Of a DNA stretch of 64,000 nt, positions 1 to 7,584 are shown one piece after another; positions within the stretch are counted from its first letter, which is position 1, and the number at the start of each line of letters is the position of its first letter. The notes under the pieces are model-generated. The model saw only the letters and a program-made list of their open reading frames with translations. It was not told the DNA's origin and did not search any database. Source of the DNA: Pseudoalteromonas sp. T1lg48 (GTDB taxonomy: Bacteria; Pseudomonadota; Gammaproteobacteria; Enterobacterales; Alteromonadaceae); NCBI RefSeq assembly GCF_002964785.1, contig NZ_PQCC01000018.1:124001-188000 (forward strand). Direction: 5' to 3'. The translations under genes were made by a program, and so were the position numbers.

Positions 1-1272
1 TATATTAGTAACCTGACCCGTGATACCTATGCCTTGATCCTCGCCGGTGGCCGAGGCTCGCGCCTGCACGAGCTCACCGACTGGCGTGCCAAGCCGGCGG
101 TGTATTTTGGCGGCAAACACAGGATCATCGACTTTCCGCTCTCAAACTGTATTAACTCAGGTATACGCCGTGTCGGCGTGGCTACTCAGTATAAGTCGCA
201 CTCGCTTATTCGCCATGTGCAACGCGCCTGGGGTCATTTCAAAAAGGAGCTGGGTGAGTCGGTGGAAATTCTACCGGCGTCGCAGCGTTACGGTGATGAC
301 TGGTATTGTGGTACCGCCGATGCGGTGTTCCAGAATATGGATATTATTCGCCACGACTTGCCGCGCTATGTGATGATTTTATCCGGCGATCATGTCTATC
401 GCATGGACTATGGTGCTCTGTTGGCCAAGCATGTGGAAACGGGTGCCGACATGACGGTGTGTTGTATCGAGGTGGATAGTCAGGACGCGGCGAACACCTT
501 TGGGGTGATGACGGTGGATGAACATAATCAAATCCGCCGCTTCGATGAAAAGCCGTCGGTGCCCAATGAAATTCCCGGCAAGAGTGGCCGCTGTCTGGCA
601 TCCATGGGTAACTATGTGTTCAACACCGAGTTTTTGTTCGAGCAATTAAAAAAGGATGCACAAAATTCCTGCTCGGGCCGTGATTTCGGTCACGACATTA
701 TTCCTGCACTTATCGATAAACATAAGGTCTTTGCCTTTCCGTTTACCGACCCGAATATGTCGGGGCAACCCTATTGGCGCGATGTGGGCACCCTGGACTC
801 GTTCTGGGAGGCGAACATGGAGCTGGTATCGCCAGAGCCAAAGCTTGATCTTTATGACCCAAGCTGGCCAATTTGGACGTATCAGGAGCAACTGCCGCCG
901 GCCAAGTTTATTTTCGATGATGATGACCGTCGCGGCATGGCGGTGGACTCCACGGTATCCGGCGGCTGTATTATTTCCGGTTCAACGGTGCGTAAATCCC
1001 TGTTGTTCTCCAATGTCTATGTGCATTCCTACTGTGAAATAGAAGAGGCGGTGGTGTTGCCCGGGGTGGTGGTTAACCGCAATTGCCGTATAAAACGGGC
1101 GATCATCGACCGCAGCTGTAAGATTCCGGCGGGTCTGCACATAGGCGTCGACCATGATCAGGACCGCGCCAACGGCTTTAGGGTGTCTAATAACGGCATC
1201 GTGCTGGTGACCCGCGATATGCTCGCGGCCTTGGCGGCAAAGACCAACAGCGCCGAGCAGCAAAGGGCCTAG
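1..1272 (+). CDS. glgC: Glucose-1-phosphate adenylyltransferase (ADP-glucose pyrophosphorylase), 5' end outside window
   Basis: This enzyme makes ADP-glucose from ATP and glucose-1-phosphate, the committed step of bacterial glycogen synthesis. The reading frame is open from base 1 ([17 protein letters not shown]), so the true start lies upstream of the window. The N-terminal nucleotidyltransferase motif GGRGSRL is followed by the substrate segment [20 protein letters not shown], then [19 protein letters not shown] and [15 protein letters not shown]. The C-terminal third has the hexapeptide-like character of the left-handed beta-helix domain. Five bases separate it from glgA, so the two are almost certainly one operon. 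The pgm gene at 12784 would supply its substrate. Identity is clear; the missing N-terminus is only a few residues judging by the family. Confidence 0.96.
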   Translation, partial: YISNLTRDTYALILAGGRGSRLHELTDWRAKPAVYFGGKHRIIDFPLSNCINSGIRRVGVATQYKSHSLIRHVQRAWGHFKKELGESVEILPASQRYGDDWYCGTADAVFQNMDIIRHDLPRYVMILSGDHVYRMDYGALLAKHVETGADMTVCCIEVDSQDAANTFGVMTVDEHNQIRRFDEKPSVPNEIPGKSGRCLASMGNYVFNTEFLFEQLKKDAQNSCSGRDFGHDIIPALIDKHKVFAFPFTDPNMSGQPYWRDVGTLDSFWEANMELVSPEPKLDLYDPSWPIWTYQEQLPPAKFIFDDDDRRGMAVDSTVSGGCIISGSTVRKSLLFSNVYVHSYCEIEEAVVLPGVVVNRNCRIKRAIIDRSCKIPAGLHIGVDHDQDRANGFRVSNNGIVLVTRDMLAALAAKTNSAEQQRA

Positions 1273-1277
1273 TTCTT

Positions 1278-2858
1278 ATGAGTGCAGTATTATTTGTAAG
1301 TAGCGAAAGCGCCGCGATTAGCGGCGCCAAGGTAGGGGGCGTTGCCGATGTGGTTGCCGAGGTGTCAAAGGCCATCGCCGAGGTAAATGCAGGTCTCAGC
1401 GGTAATGGGGTACAGGTGGTGCTTCCCGAGTACGCCTGCCTGGAGTTAGCTGAGCGCACGCTTTGCGGTCAATACTCGGTGAACTTTGCCGGCAATCAGC
1501 TAACCCTGAATTTATATCGGGTGCTGGTGGAGCAGGGGGTGACGCACTATGTATTGAGCCACCCTTGGCTTAATAGCGCCGAGGTGTATCACAATGACAC
1601 GGATAATCGCCCCTTCGCTGCGGATGCCAGCAAGTTCGCATTATTCTGCGTGGGGGTGGCCGAGGCCATAAAGCAGGGTGCCTTTGGCGCTCTTGATGTG
1701 CTGCATCTGCATGACTGGCACAGCGCCACCTTGGCAGTGCTAAGGGCGTTTGCGCCTCAGTATGAGTGCTTGCAAGGGTTGCGCACCGTTTATACGGTGC
1801 ATAACCTGGCGCTGCAGGGCACGCGCCCGTTTAGCGGCGATGAGTCATCGCTGCAAACCTGGTTCCCCTGGCTGGGTTATGATGGTCAGCAAATCTGCGA
1901 TCCGCACTACCTGCACTGCTATAACCCGGTGCGCGCGGCCATTACTTTGTGCGATAAAATTCACCTGGTGTCGCCAACGTATGTTGAGGAAGTATTGCAA
2001 CCGAGCGACCCAGAGCGGGGCTTTATCGGCGGTGAGGGCTTAGAGGGTGAGTTGCAAAAGGCTCATCAACAAGGTCGTTTGGTTGGCATATTAAACGGTT
2101 GTGACTATGAACAAGAGGCCGCGTCTTATCCGCCTAAGGCGCTTTGGCCATTAACGCAGCAGGCGTTGTTTTCGGCCATGGCCAAGTTGCCACAACTAAG
2201 CAGCGGTCACTATATTGCCCATGTGCGCATGCAACAATGGCAGCAGTTGCAAATTAAACCCTGGTTGGGTTCGGTGGGACGGGTGACGTCGCAAAAGGTC
2301 GCCTTGTTAGCGCAGCGATTGGCAAAGCCCTTGGCACAGCCTATGGCATCGTCAGAAGGAACTTTAGTTATCGATGCGGTGCTCGATGAACTGGCTAAAG
2401 AACAAAAGCATTTTATTATGCTTGGCTCAGGTGACCCAGACTATGAAGCGCTCATGACTCAAGCCATGGCCAGACATGATAACTTCCTCTTTATCAACGG
2501 CTTTTCCCTGGCACTTAGTGATGCCATCTATGAGCTGTGTGAGCTCTTCTTTATGCCAAGCTCGTTTGAGCCCTGTGGTATCAGCCAGATGCTGGCGCTG
2601 CGCAGCGGTACTCCTTGTTTGGTGCATGGCGTTGGCGGCTTAAAGGACACGGTGAGAGAAGGTGACAACGGCTTTGTGTTTAATGGCGACAGCCCAGCAC
2701 AGCAGAGCGAGCAGTTACTGGCGTGCCTTATTCGCGCTCTGGACATGCACAAAGATCAGCCCCAGCGCTGGCAAGAGCTATGCGCAAACGCCAGAGAATG
2801 TCGCTTTAGCTGGCATGAGGCCGCCAAAGCCTATTTAAGCGAGCTTTATGGAGATTAA
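1278..2858 (+). CDS. glgA: Glycogen synthase, ADP-glucose type (GT5)
   Basis: This protein transfers glucose from ADP-glucose to the growing alpha-1,4-glucan. Its 526 residues are close to the family length of roughly 480-530. Family landmarks are visible: an N-terminal KVGGVADVV (the family motif is usually KTGGLADV), LHLHDWHSATLAV, YTVHNLALQG, NGCDYEQEA, and the C-terminal SSFEPCGISQMLALRSGTP followed by GGLKDTV. The ATG at 1278 follows the glgC stop by five bases, so translation is probably coupled. The variant KVGG loop is also seen in other GlgA-like proteins and does not argue against function. No terminator with a T-run follows; an inverted repeat sits 40 bases downstream of the stop. 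Confidence 0.94.
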   Translation: MSAVLFVSSESAAISGAKVGGVADVVAEVSKAIAEVNAGLSGNGVQVVLPEYACLELAERTLCGQYSVNFAGNQLTLNLYRVLVEQGVTHYVLSHPWLNSAEVYHNDTDNRPFAADASKFALFCVGVAEAIKQGAFGALDVLHLHDWHSATLAVLRAFAPQYECLQGLRTVYTVHNLALQGTRPFSGDESSLQTWFPWLGYDGQQICDPHYLHCYNPVRAAITLCDKIHLVSPTYVEEVLQPSDPERGFIGGEGLEGELQKAHQQGRLVGILNGCDYEQEAASYPPKALWPLTQQALFSAMAKLPQLSSGHYIAHVRMQQWQQLQIKPWLGSVGRVTSQKVALLAQRLAKPLAQPMASSEGTLVIDAVLDELAKEQKHFIMLGSGDPDYEALMTQAMARHDNFLFINGFSLALSDAIYELCELFFMPSSFEPCGISQMLALRSGTPCLVHGVGGLKDTVREGDNGFVFNGDSPAQQSEQLLACLIRALDMHKDQPQRWQELCANARECRFSWHEAAKAYLSELYGD

Positions 2859-3285
2859 TTCGCTTTAGTATTGCGCAGCCATATCCTTGATTCCCGATTC
2901 TGACACCGGGCCGAACATATGCTCGGCTCGGTGTCAGAAAAAGACCTTCGTCCCATATCCTCAAAAACATGGATAAGTAAAAACGCGTCAATTGTGCTTG
3001 TTTTGGCACGCTATGTAATACACAAAAACGGCTCGATTATGTGGTAATAAGAGATAGGTTACTGATTTTAATTGGCAAAAATAAAGTACATAGCGAGCCA
3101 CGCAAGGCTCGAATAAGTGAAGGCTCGTTTTTTCAGGCTCGTTTCTTGATTGCGTGTGAACAAAACACCTGATAACTTATTGCTATTATTGAATAAAAAA
3201 GTTTATTAGTGGGCAATGGTGAGGTTGTGGATAACTTCCTTAACCGGGAATTCGCACTAATAAGCTGTTAGCTTTCAAGGATGGT
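2859..3285. other. 427-base non-coding stretch between glgA and the cassette array, with a strong inverted repeat
   Basis: No credible gene was seen. At 2899-2938 there is a long inverted repeat: tctgacaccg pairs with cggtgtcaga, extended inward by gccga/tcggc around an 8-base centre, with no T-run. The motif aggctcg recurs three times between about 3102 and 3143. Near the right end, tttattagtg (about 3202) and cactaata (about 3256) form another inverted repeat just before GTTAGCT at 3267. This could be the remnant of an attC or the left edge of the cassette array, but it does not meet the GTTRRRY core exactly. Confidence 0.5.
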
Positions 3286-3612
3286 ATGTCTATAACTGAT
3301 AGCCAAACGATTGACTCAGTCATTCGCAGCGATGAACATAATGATGTGGTGTTACTGATTACTGATCATCTTGATTGGTCAGAGCCACAAGAACACTTAT
3401 TAGCATTGCAACAGAAATTGAATACGTATATTTCTTTTGTGGAATCAGGACAATTGTTCAGTGATTTTCCTGACACCAAAAATAAAGAGGTTTCCATTTT
3501 AATTGCCTGCGGATTTGAACCAGTCAATGCAGCACTTAGTTTTTTTAAAAAAGCAGATGTGTTCTTAAACGATAGGCTCAACATCAGGCTAAGGTATGCA
3601 ATTGAAAGCTAA
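3286..3612 (+). CDS. Cassette 1: DUF6572-like protein
   Basis: This is a 108-residue soluble protein with no signal peptide or membrane segment. The pattern VVLLITDHLDW, then EHLLALQQKLNTYISFVESG, then a DFPDTKNKEV segment resembles, from memory, the DUF6572 family. That family is small, of unknown function, and often found as lone genes in variable regions. The stop codon TAA overlaps the left core of attC1, which is the usual layout of a cassette gene. The start at 3286 is preceded by AAGGA at 3278-3282, although the spacing is short. Function is unknown; the family assignment is from recognition and not a search. Confidence 0.7.
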   Translation: MSITDSQTIDSVIRSDEHNDVVLLITDHLDWSEPQEHLLALQQKLNTYISFVESGQLFSDFPDTKNKEVSILIACGFEPVNAALSFFKKADVFLNDRLNIRLRYAIES

Positions 3613-3709
3613 CAAGTCAATTATGGCATGGACGCAAAACGCATGGCTTGTGCTCCTTCGTCGCTAAGTATAGCCATGCATTTATGCGCCCCATATTGAG
3701 GCGTTATAT
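3607..3709 (+). repeat. attC1 recombination site
   Basis: The left core AGCTAAC (3607-3613) overlaps the stop codon of cassette 1 and the right core is GTTATAT (3703-3709). The outer arms pair (tcaattatgg with ccatattga), and an inner pair gcatggct/agccatgc brackets the centre. The length of 103 bases is typical for large chromosomal-integron attC sites. Confidence 0.85.
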
Positions 3710-3723
3710 AGCCTAAGAGGCTT

Positions 3724-4128
3724 ATGAGAAATCTACTGATTGGGTTAACTACTGTTTTTGCCTGGGTGCCATCAACTTTATTGGTTTTACTCGCATGCTT
3801 TGCTTTAATTGGTGCACTAGGCAGTATTTTTGATTTACCGATAACATTTAGCCTTAAATGGATTCTGACTTCGCTATTTGGGATTGCAGGCTATATTGCT
3901 TTAACTTCAGTAAGTTGGGGTTTAAAGCTTAATCTTAGAACGCGGTTGGTATTTCTTATTTTAGGCTTAATATCCCTGGTATTTACCTATTGGTCAGGTG
4001 TTAAATTTGACGGTGAAATTTTTACACTCGTTAGTGGCTGGTTTGGGATTTATTTGTTTTTATGCCCTGCTTTATTTTTGTTTATTCATATAGTTTTGCA
4101 TCTACTTTGGTTACGCAAGGCTATATAA
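3724..4128 (+). CDS. Cassette 2: small integral membrane protein of unknown function
   Basis: The 134 residues are almost entirely hydrophobic, with about four predicted membrane helices (near residues 5-30, 40-60, 70-88 and 100-128) and very few charges except a C-terminal LLWLRKAI. I do not recognise a family. The ATG lies 15 bases after the attC1 core, and the stop codon is fused to the left core of attC2, so the gene fills its cassette completely. Cassette-borne membrane proteins of this size are common and mostly uncharacterised. No toxin or transporter motif is visible. Confidence 0.7.
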   Translation: MRNLLIGLTTVFAWVPSTLLVLLACFALIGALGSIFDLPITFSLKWILTSLFGIAGYIALTSVSWGLKLNLRTRLVFLILGLISLVFTYWSGVKFDGEIFTLVSGWFGIYLFLCPALFLFIHIVLHLLWLRKAI

Positions 4129-4221
4129 CAAGTTACTAAATTTCGTTCCGGCCACAAACAGCGTGGCCTCCACGGGACTGCCTACGCTGCGCTGCGGCAG
4201 CCCATTAGTAAAGCGTTAGTT
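4123..4221 (+). repeat. attC2 recombination site
   Basis: The left core is ATATAAC (4123-4129) and the right core GTTAGTT (4215-4221). The outer arms pair through ttactaa and ttagtaa. Two inner hairpins are present: ggccac/gtggcc and gctgc/gcagc. About 99 bases long, same orientation as the other sites. Confidence 0.85.
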
Positions 4222-4254
4222 GCTTGGCGAACATCAAAATTACATGGAGGTTTT

Positions 4255-4470
4255 ATGTCTAATAAAAGATCTGAAGAAGATAATACAAGAACGACAGGTT
4301 CTGCTGTTGGTGGAGCAATATTGGGGGCATCTTTAGGTGGACCTTTTGGAGCAATTATTGGTGGTGTAATTGGCGCTGCTCTTGGTGAATCAGTCAATGA
4401 TTCCAAACGAGCGGAAAAGAAAAAAACACCATCAAACGATAATAAGCCAAAAGGAGGGAACCGTGGATAA
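4255..4470 (+). CDS. Cassette 3a: small glycine-zipper protein
   Basis: This is a 71-residue protein. A charged N-terminus (about 14 residues) precedes a glycine/alanine-rich hydrophobic stretch at residues 15-45 with repeated GxxxG spacing (GSAVGGAILGASLGG, then GGVIGAALGES), followed by a very basic, hydrophilic tail. Glycine zippers of this type form paired membrane helices in outer-membrane lipoproteins, in some bacteriocins and in pore-forming peptides. There is no cleavable signal peptide. SD-like GGAGG at 4246-4250 supports the start. The stop overlaps the start of the next gene by 8 bases, so the two are translated together. Which glycine-zipper role applies cannot be told from the sequence. 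Confidence 0.7.
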   Translation: MSNKRSEEDNTRTTGSAVGGAILGASLGGPFGAIIGGVIGAALGESVNDSKRAEKKKTPSNDNKPKGGNRG

Positions 4471-4798
4471 AGTAATGCTTATTCCTTCTGCTATCTTGGG
4501 ACTACTTCTAGTTCTTTTATATCTATGGCGCTGTTTGAAAACTGGTACGGAGTTTAATCATGCAGTTATGATAAATAGCGTGTTTCAAGCAAGTGGTATC
4601 GTCTGTGGTGCATTTTTGATTGCAGGTGTATTTTTCCCCGAAGCCAAGGCTATGATTTCAGGCATAGATATCTATATTTTTGTAAGTGGTCTCGCGGTTT
4701 TTGCTGTATCAGCACAAGGCTTCCATCGTGACGCTATTCAGCCAACAAAAGAAAGCGAAAGTGTTAATGACCAAGTGCCCGCAGAAGAAAGCAACTAA
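4463..4798 (+). CDS. Cassette 3b: membrane protein overlapping the glycine-zipper gene
   Basis: The best start is GTG 4463, because AAGGAGG at 4451-4457 lies just upstream; longer in-frame starts at 4370 would run through the glycine-zipper gene without an SD. The product is about 111 residues with three likely membrane helices: LIPSAILGLLLVLLYLW at the N-terminus, then about 40-60 and 70-92. A charged C-terminal tail ends in PAEESN. I recognise no family. The 8-base overlap with the preceding gene inside a single attC-bounded cassette means both travel as one unit, as an effector-partner pair would; that function is inference only. Confidence 0.65.
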   Translation: MDKVMLIPSAILGLLLVLLYLWRCLKTGTEFNHAVMINSVFQASGIVCGAFLIAGVFFPEAKAMISGIDIYIFVSGLAVFAVSAQGFHRDAIQPTKESESVNDQVPAEESN

Positions 4799-4921
4799 CA
4801 AGCAATTTAAGAGGGATTCACAACGCTTGGCATTTTTGCTTCTACTTCAAATTTAGTGTTTATGGCACAATATTTTAGGTTTGGGTGGAGGCGTTGTTCA
4901 CCCCTTAATTGGGCGTTAGGT
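4793..4921 (+). repeat. attC3 recombination site
   Basis: The left core is AACTAAC (4793-4799) and the right core GTTAGGT (4915-4921). The outer arms caatttaagaggg and ccccttaattg are complementary. At 129 bases it is the longest site and resembles the large, VCR-like attC class of marine gammaproteobacteria. Confidence 0.88.
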
Positions 4922-4926
4922 GTGCA

Positions 4927-5421
4927 ATGAAGCGCGGAGCATTAATTATAGTTTCGATACCATTCTTATTCGTTGGATTGTTTTTCGCTTGGTTCGATTT
5001 TAGTAATTTAGTTTTAGATGCCAAAACAACAGCAAATGACACAAGGCTTCAAATTCAGCGCACTAAAAATAGAGCTTTAGAAATTGATAATTATTTCAAT
5101 GAATTTGGCAAGTTACCTACAAACAAGCTACTAGCTTGTGATTGGCAACCATGTCCCGAACATTTTTTTTGGTTGTGGGAGTTAGTCCCTTCGGAGAATG
5201 GCGAGTACACACTAAATTACATAAAAATGAGCAACCGATTAGGTCCATTTTTCAAAAGCGTTGTTGTATATGACTCAAAGAGTCAAACAACTGATCATGA
5301 CTGGTTTCAGGACCAAGCGAATGTGTACTTGTATGCAATATTTCGGTTGTTTATCGACATGCTAGTAATGTTTTTCCCTTTAGTTACATATCTTTCGTAC
5401 AAAAGGTTAAAGCACACCTAA
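4927..5421 (+). CDS. Cassette 4: bitopic membrane protein of unknown function
   Basis: The ATG at 4927 is chosen over an upstream in-frame start because the latter would lie inside the attC3 core. The product has 164 residues. It has an N-terminal membrane helix (about residues 5-28, ending FAWFDFSNLVLD), a soluble middle of about 100 residues with two cysteines (LLACDWQPCPEHF), and a C-terminal helix near 136-155. The topology suggests a periplasmic or extracytoplasmic loop between two helices. I do not recognise a family. The stop codon merges with the left core of attC4. Confidence 0.65.
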   Translation: MKRGALIIVSIPFLFVGLFFAWFDFSNLVLDAKTTANDTRLQIQRTKNRALEIDNYFNEFGKLPTNKLLACDWQPCPEHFFWLWELVPSENGEYTLNYIKMSNRLGPFFKSVVVYDSKSQTTDHDWFQDQANVYLYAIFRLFIDMLVMFFPLVTYLSYKRLKHT

Positions 5422-5515
5422 CAAGCCAAGTCAGCGGGACAATTACATGCAGGCTCCCGTCACTTCGTTCCGTATTTTAGCCTGCATGTACTTGCCCCTG
5501 CTTGGGGCGTTAGGC
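5416..5515 (+). repeat. attC4 recombination site
   Basis: The left core is ACCTAAC (5416-5422) and the right core GTTAGGC (5509-5515). The inner arms tacatgcaggct and agcctgcatgta are perfectly complementary over 12 bases, and the outer arms pair through gccaag/cttggggc. About 100 bases. Confidence 0.9.
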
Positions 5516-5532
5516 ATTTATATCAGGGCATT

Positions 5533-6198
5533 ATGAAGTTACTTCTACTATCGTTATCTTTTTTGATTTTAAGCGCTTGTTCTAGCGTTAGTGAAGTTGG
5601 CTACCCCGACTTTGTGAATTTAAAGCCTGAGTACACCATCGTTTGGGGGCATATAGAAAAAGGCGAATATTTATCTGAGCTCGAAAGTGAATGCGCTAAA
5701 GATCGAATATGCATTTCTTTAGATCCACCTCCACTCAAACTTACCATAGAAGTAGAAGAAGTTATTTACGGGCATATCCAATCAAAATTTGTTACGGCTT
5801 ACACAACCAGTCATTATGGATTGGCTACATACTTTGATGACGTACCTTATCTATTTTTACTAAAAAGCAATGGAAAAGACCTTATAATTCCTAGATATAG
5901 TCCTAAGGAAATTGCTTTTGATGTAAACGATAAACCAACACTTCCCATGCTAAGCGTCAATGACACCCCTAACTGGCTTCCTTGTGAAATATCCAAGCTA
6001 AATAGGGAGATAAAATACGATGGTGCAGATGAATATGTTTTGCACGCAATAGAATCCTTCTCTTCAGAAGACCTAAAAACTATTAAAGATTTTTCTATTA
6101 TTTCAGAATACTCTGTTCGCGTTATACGCGGTATTTATTTGTCTGATTTAAAAAGCTATTTGGCTGATAAGGTTACATTAAATAATTGTGCTAAATAA
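5533..6198 (+). CDS. Cassette 5: secreted lipoprotein of unknown function
   Basis: The 221-residue product begins with a lipoprotein signal (MKLLLLSLSFLILSAC, lipobox LSAC, lipidated Cys16). The mature part is hydrophilic and has several paired cysteines (ESECAKDRICISL, LPCEISK, NNCAK) that could form periplasmic disulfides. No domain is recognised. The ATG lies 18 bases after the attC4 core, and the next attC begins immediately after the stop. An exported lipoprotein in a cassette fits the common pattern that cassette arrays carry envelope-associated proteins. Base composition is AT-rich compared with the chromosome around it. Confidence 0.7.
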   Translation: MKLLLLSLSFLILSACSSVSEVGYPDFVNLKPEYTIVWGHIEKGEYLSELESECAKDRICISLDPPPLKLTIEVEEVIYGHIQSKFVTAYTTSHYGLATYFDDVPYLFLLKSNGKDLIIPRYSPKEIAFDVNDKPTLPMLSVNDTPNWLPCEISKLNREIKYDGADEYVLHAIESFSSEDLKTIKDFSIISEYSVRVIRGIYLSDLKSYLADKVTLNNCAK

Positions 6199-6199
6199 A

Positions 6200-6300
6200 G
6201 CCTAACAAACTGTTTAAAATGGACGTCTTACTGCTTGGCTGGCGCTCATTCTTCGCTAAGTTTAGCCAAGCGTAATCCGCCCATTAACAGGGCGTTATGT
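6200..6300 (+). repeat. attC5 recombination site
   Basis: The left core is GCCTAAC (6200-6206) and the right core GTTATGT (6294-6300). The outer arms pair (ctgttt..aatgg with ccatt..aacag), and an inner stem is formed by cttggct and agccaag. About 101 bases. Confidence 0.88.
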
Positions 6301-6315
6301 GCACATGGAGAAGCA

Positions 6316-6741
6316 ATGAAAAAATTAGTGCCCCTGTTACTTTTTATCCCTTTGTTCGCTTTCGCTGAGGAAGAAGTAGACTGTGAAAAAGCGTGGACGA
6401 CACTCGCGATTAATCAGTGTATGCATAAAGATCTGGTGGCGGCTGAGAAGGTAATGGCTAAGTACTTGGCGAAGAGTCTAGAGAGATATTCACAAGACAG
6501 TGTATCAGCAACTGCAATTCAAAAAGGCCAGGACGCCTGGTTAAGTTATCGCGAAGCACATTGTGGAGCAGTTTATGACACTTGGCGTGATGGCACCATC
6601 AGGACTGCTATGGGACTGGGTTGCAAATTAGAATTAACTCATCAAAGAACGGCTGTTTTGTGGCAGTCATTTTTAACTTATGTTGATTCAACCCCTCCTT
6701 TGCTACCTGAGCCTAACTCATATGAACCAAAGTCATATTAA
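6316..6741 (+). CDS. Cassette 6: lysozyme inhibitor LprI-like protein (DUF1311)
   Basis: The start at ATG 6316 is preferred because it opens a clear signal peptide (KKLVPLLLFIPLFAFA, cleaved before EEEVDC); the upstream extension would run back into attC5. The mature protein of about 125 residues has the LprI/DUF1311 pattern: a cysteine pair near the N-terminus (DCEKAW and NQCMHKDL), QDAWLSYREAHCG, and a further cysteine in GLGCKLELTHQR. Members of this family are small periplasmic proteins; some inhibit lysozyme. Its presence in a cassette suggests an accessory envelope-protection role. Lysozyme inhibition here is inferred from the family only. Confidence 0.75.
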   Translation: MKKLVPLLLFIPLFAFAEEEVDCEKAWTTLAINQCMHKDLVAAEKVMAKYLAKSLERYSQDSVSATAIQKGQDAWLSYREAHCGAVYDTWRDGTIRTAMGLGCKLELTHQRTAVLWQSFLTYVDSTPPLLPEPNSYEPKSY

Positions 6742-6747
6742 CAGTGC

Positions 6748-6790
6748 ACATAACAAGCGCCGAAACCAAAGGACGCCAAACAGCGAGTCT
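6748..6790 (+). repeat. Half attC: left arm only
   Basis: ACATAAC (6748-6754) followed by AAGCGCC looks like the left arm of another attC after cassette 6. No GTTRRRY core or complementary right arm appears before the next gene at 6836, so the site is truncated. It marks a rearrangement boundary within the array. Confidence 0.5.
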
Positions 6791-6835
6791 GTGCTACTTT
6801 TGATGGGGAAGACCAATTTCATTCTGGAGGGGTAA

Positions 6836-7470
6836 GTGCAAGAGTTTGATAGAAAGGCTCATTGGCAAAACGTCTATGAGCACAAAGAAGTGACTGAAGT
6901 CAGCTGGTTTCAAGCAAAGCCGGTTCTCTCCCTTGAGCTTATAGCCAACAGTCACCTCCAACCCGTGTCTCCGATCATAGACGTAGGTGGGGGAGCGTCG
7001 GTGCTGGTCGACCAACTGCTTGAACAGGGGTACACAATCTTACCGTCCTAGATATATCCGGTGCGGCATTGGCTAAATCGGCAAAGCGTCTGGGAGAAAA
7101 AGCCGGCGCGGTCAATTGGCTTGAGTCTGACGTTACCGCTTTCTCGCCGGATAGTCAGGTTGCACTTTGGCACGACCGTGCGGTGTTCCACTTCTTAACG
7201 GACGCTGCAGACCGTCAGCGTTACGTAGGGGCGTTGAAAAAGGCGCTGCGCCTGGGCGGTCATCTAATTATTGCTGCTTTTGCAATCGGTGGCCCTGAAA
7301 AATGCAGCGGATTGCCTATAGTTCAATATGATGCTGCAAAGCTGATAGCCGAGCTTGGGTCGGGCTTCAAGCTGCTTGAGGAGCGAATAGAGGAGCACCT
7401 AACTCCGGCCAAGAGGGTGCAAAAATTTGCCTATTTTCGCTTGGAGCGCATCGCAGAAAAAGAAACATAG
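6836..7470 (+). pseudogene. Class I SAM-dependent methyltransferase, one-base frameshift
   Basis: Translation starts at GTG 6836 behind a strong SD (GGAGGGG, 6826-6832). The first part (QEFDRKAHWQNVYEHKE, then the SAM-binding VSPIIDVGGGASVLVDQLL) stops at 7051. From about 7035 the next frame continues the same domain without a gap (NLTVLDISGAALAKSAKR, then DVTAFSPD, LWHDRAVFHFL). The total of 635 bases is one short of a multiple of three, so a single base has been lost near 7035 in tacacaatct. Repaired, the protein would be about 211 residues, a normal size for this family, which modifies small molecules. The substrate is unknown. The gene is either a recent pseudogene or carries a sequence error. 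Confidence 0.8.
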
Positions 7471-7486
7471 TAAGTGCTTGCAGGCG

Positions 7487-7540
7487 GCGTTTAACCCGCT
7501 GCGCACCCTTGCTTCCACAAGGGCATATCGCCTCAAACGC
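7487..7540. repeat. Nested inverted repeat between the methyltransferase and nhaA
   Basis: gcgttt (7487-7492) pairs with aaacgc (7535-7540), and inside it cccttg (7506-7511) pairs with caaggg (7518-7523). The nested stem-bulge-stem layout resembles an attC, and GCGTTGG follows at 7552, but the core does not match GTTRRRY. It may be a decayed attC of another lineage or simply a structured spacer. Confidence 0.35.
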
Positions 7541-7584
7541 GCCTGAACCACGGCGTTGGCGCTTGACAGTCGGAGCGACTTCTT

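Noticed and set aside
3267-3273. GTTAGCT as an attC or attI core at the left end of the array
   Set aside because: It does not fit GTTRRRY at the third R, and the paired left core is unclear, so it is listed only as a possible boundary.
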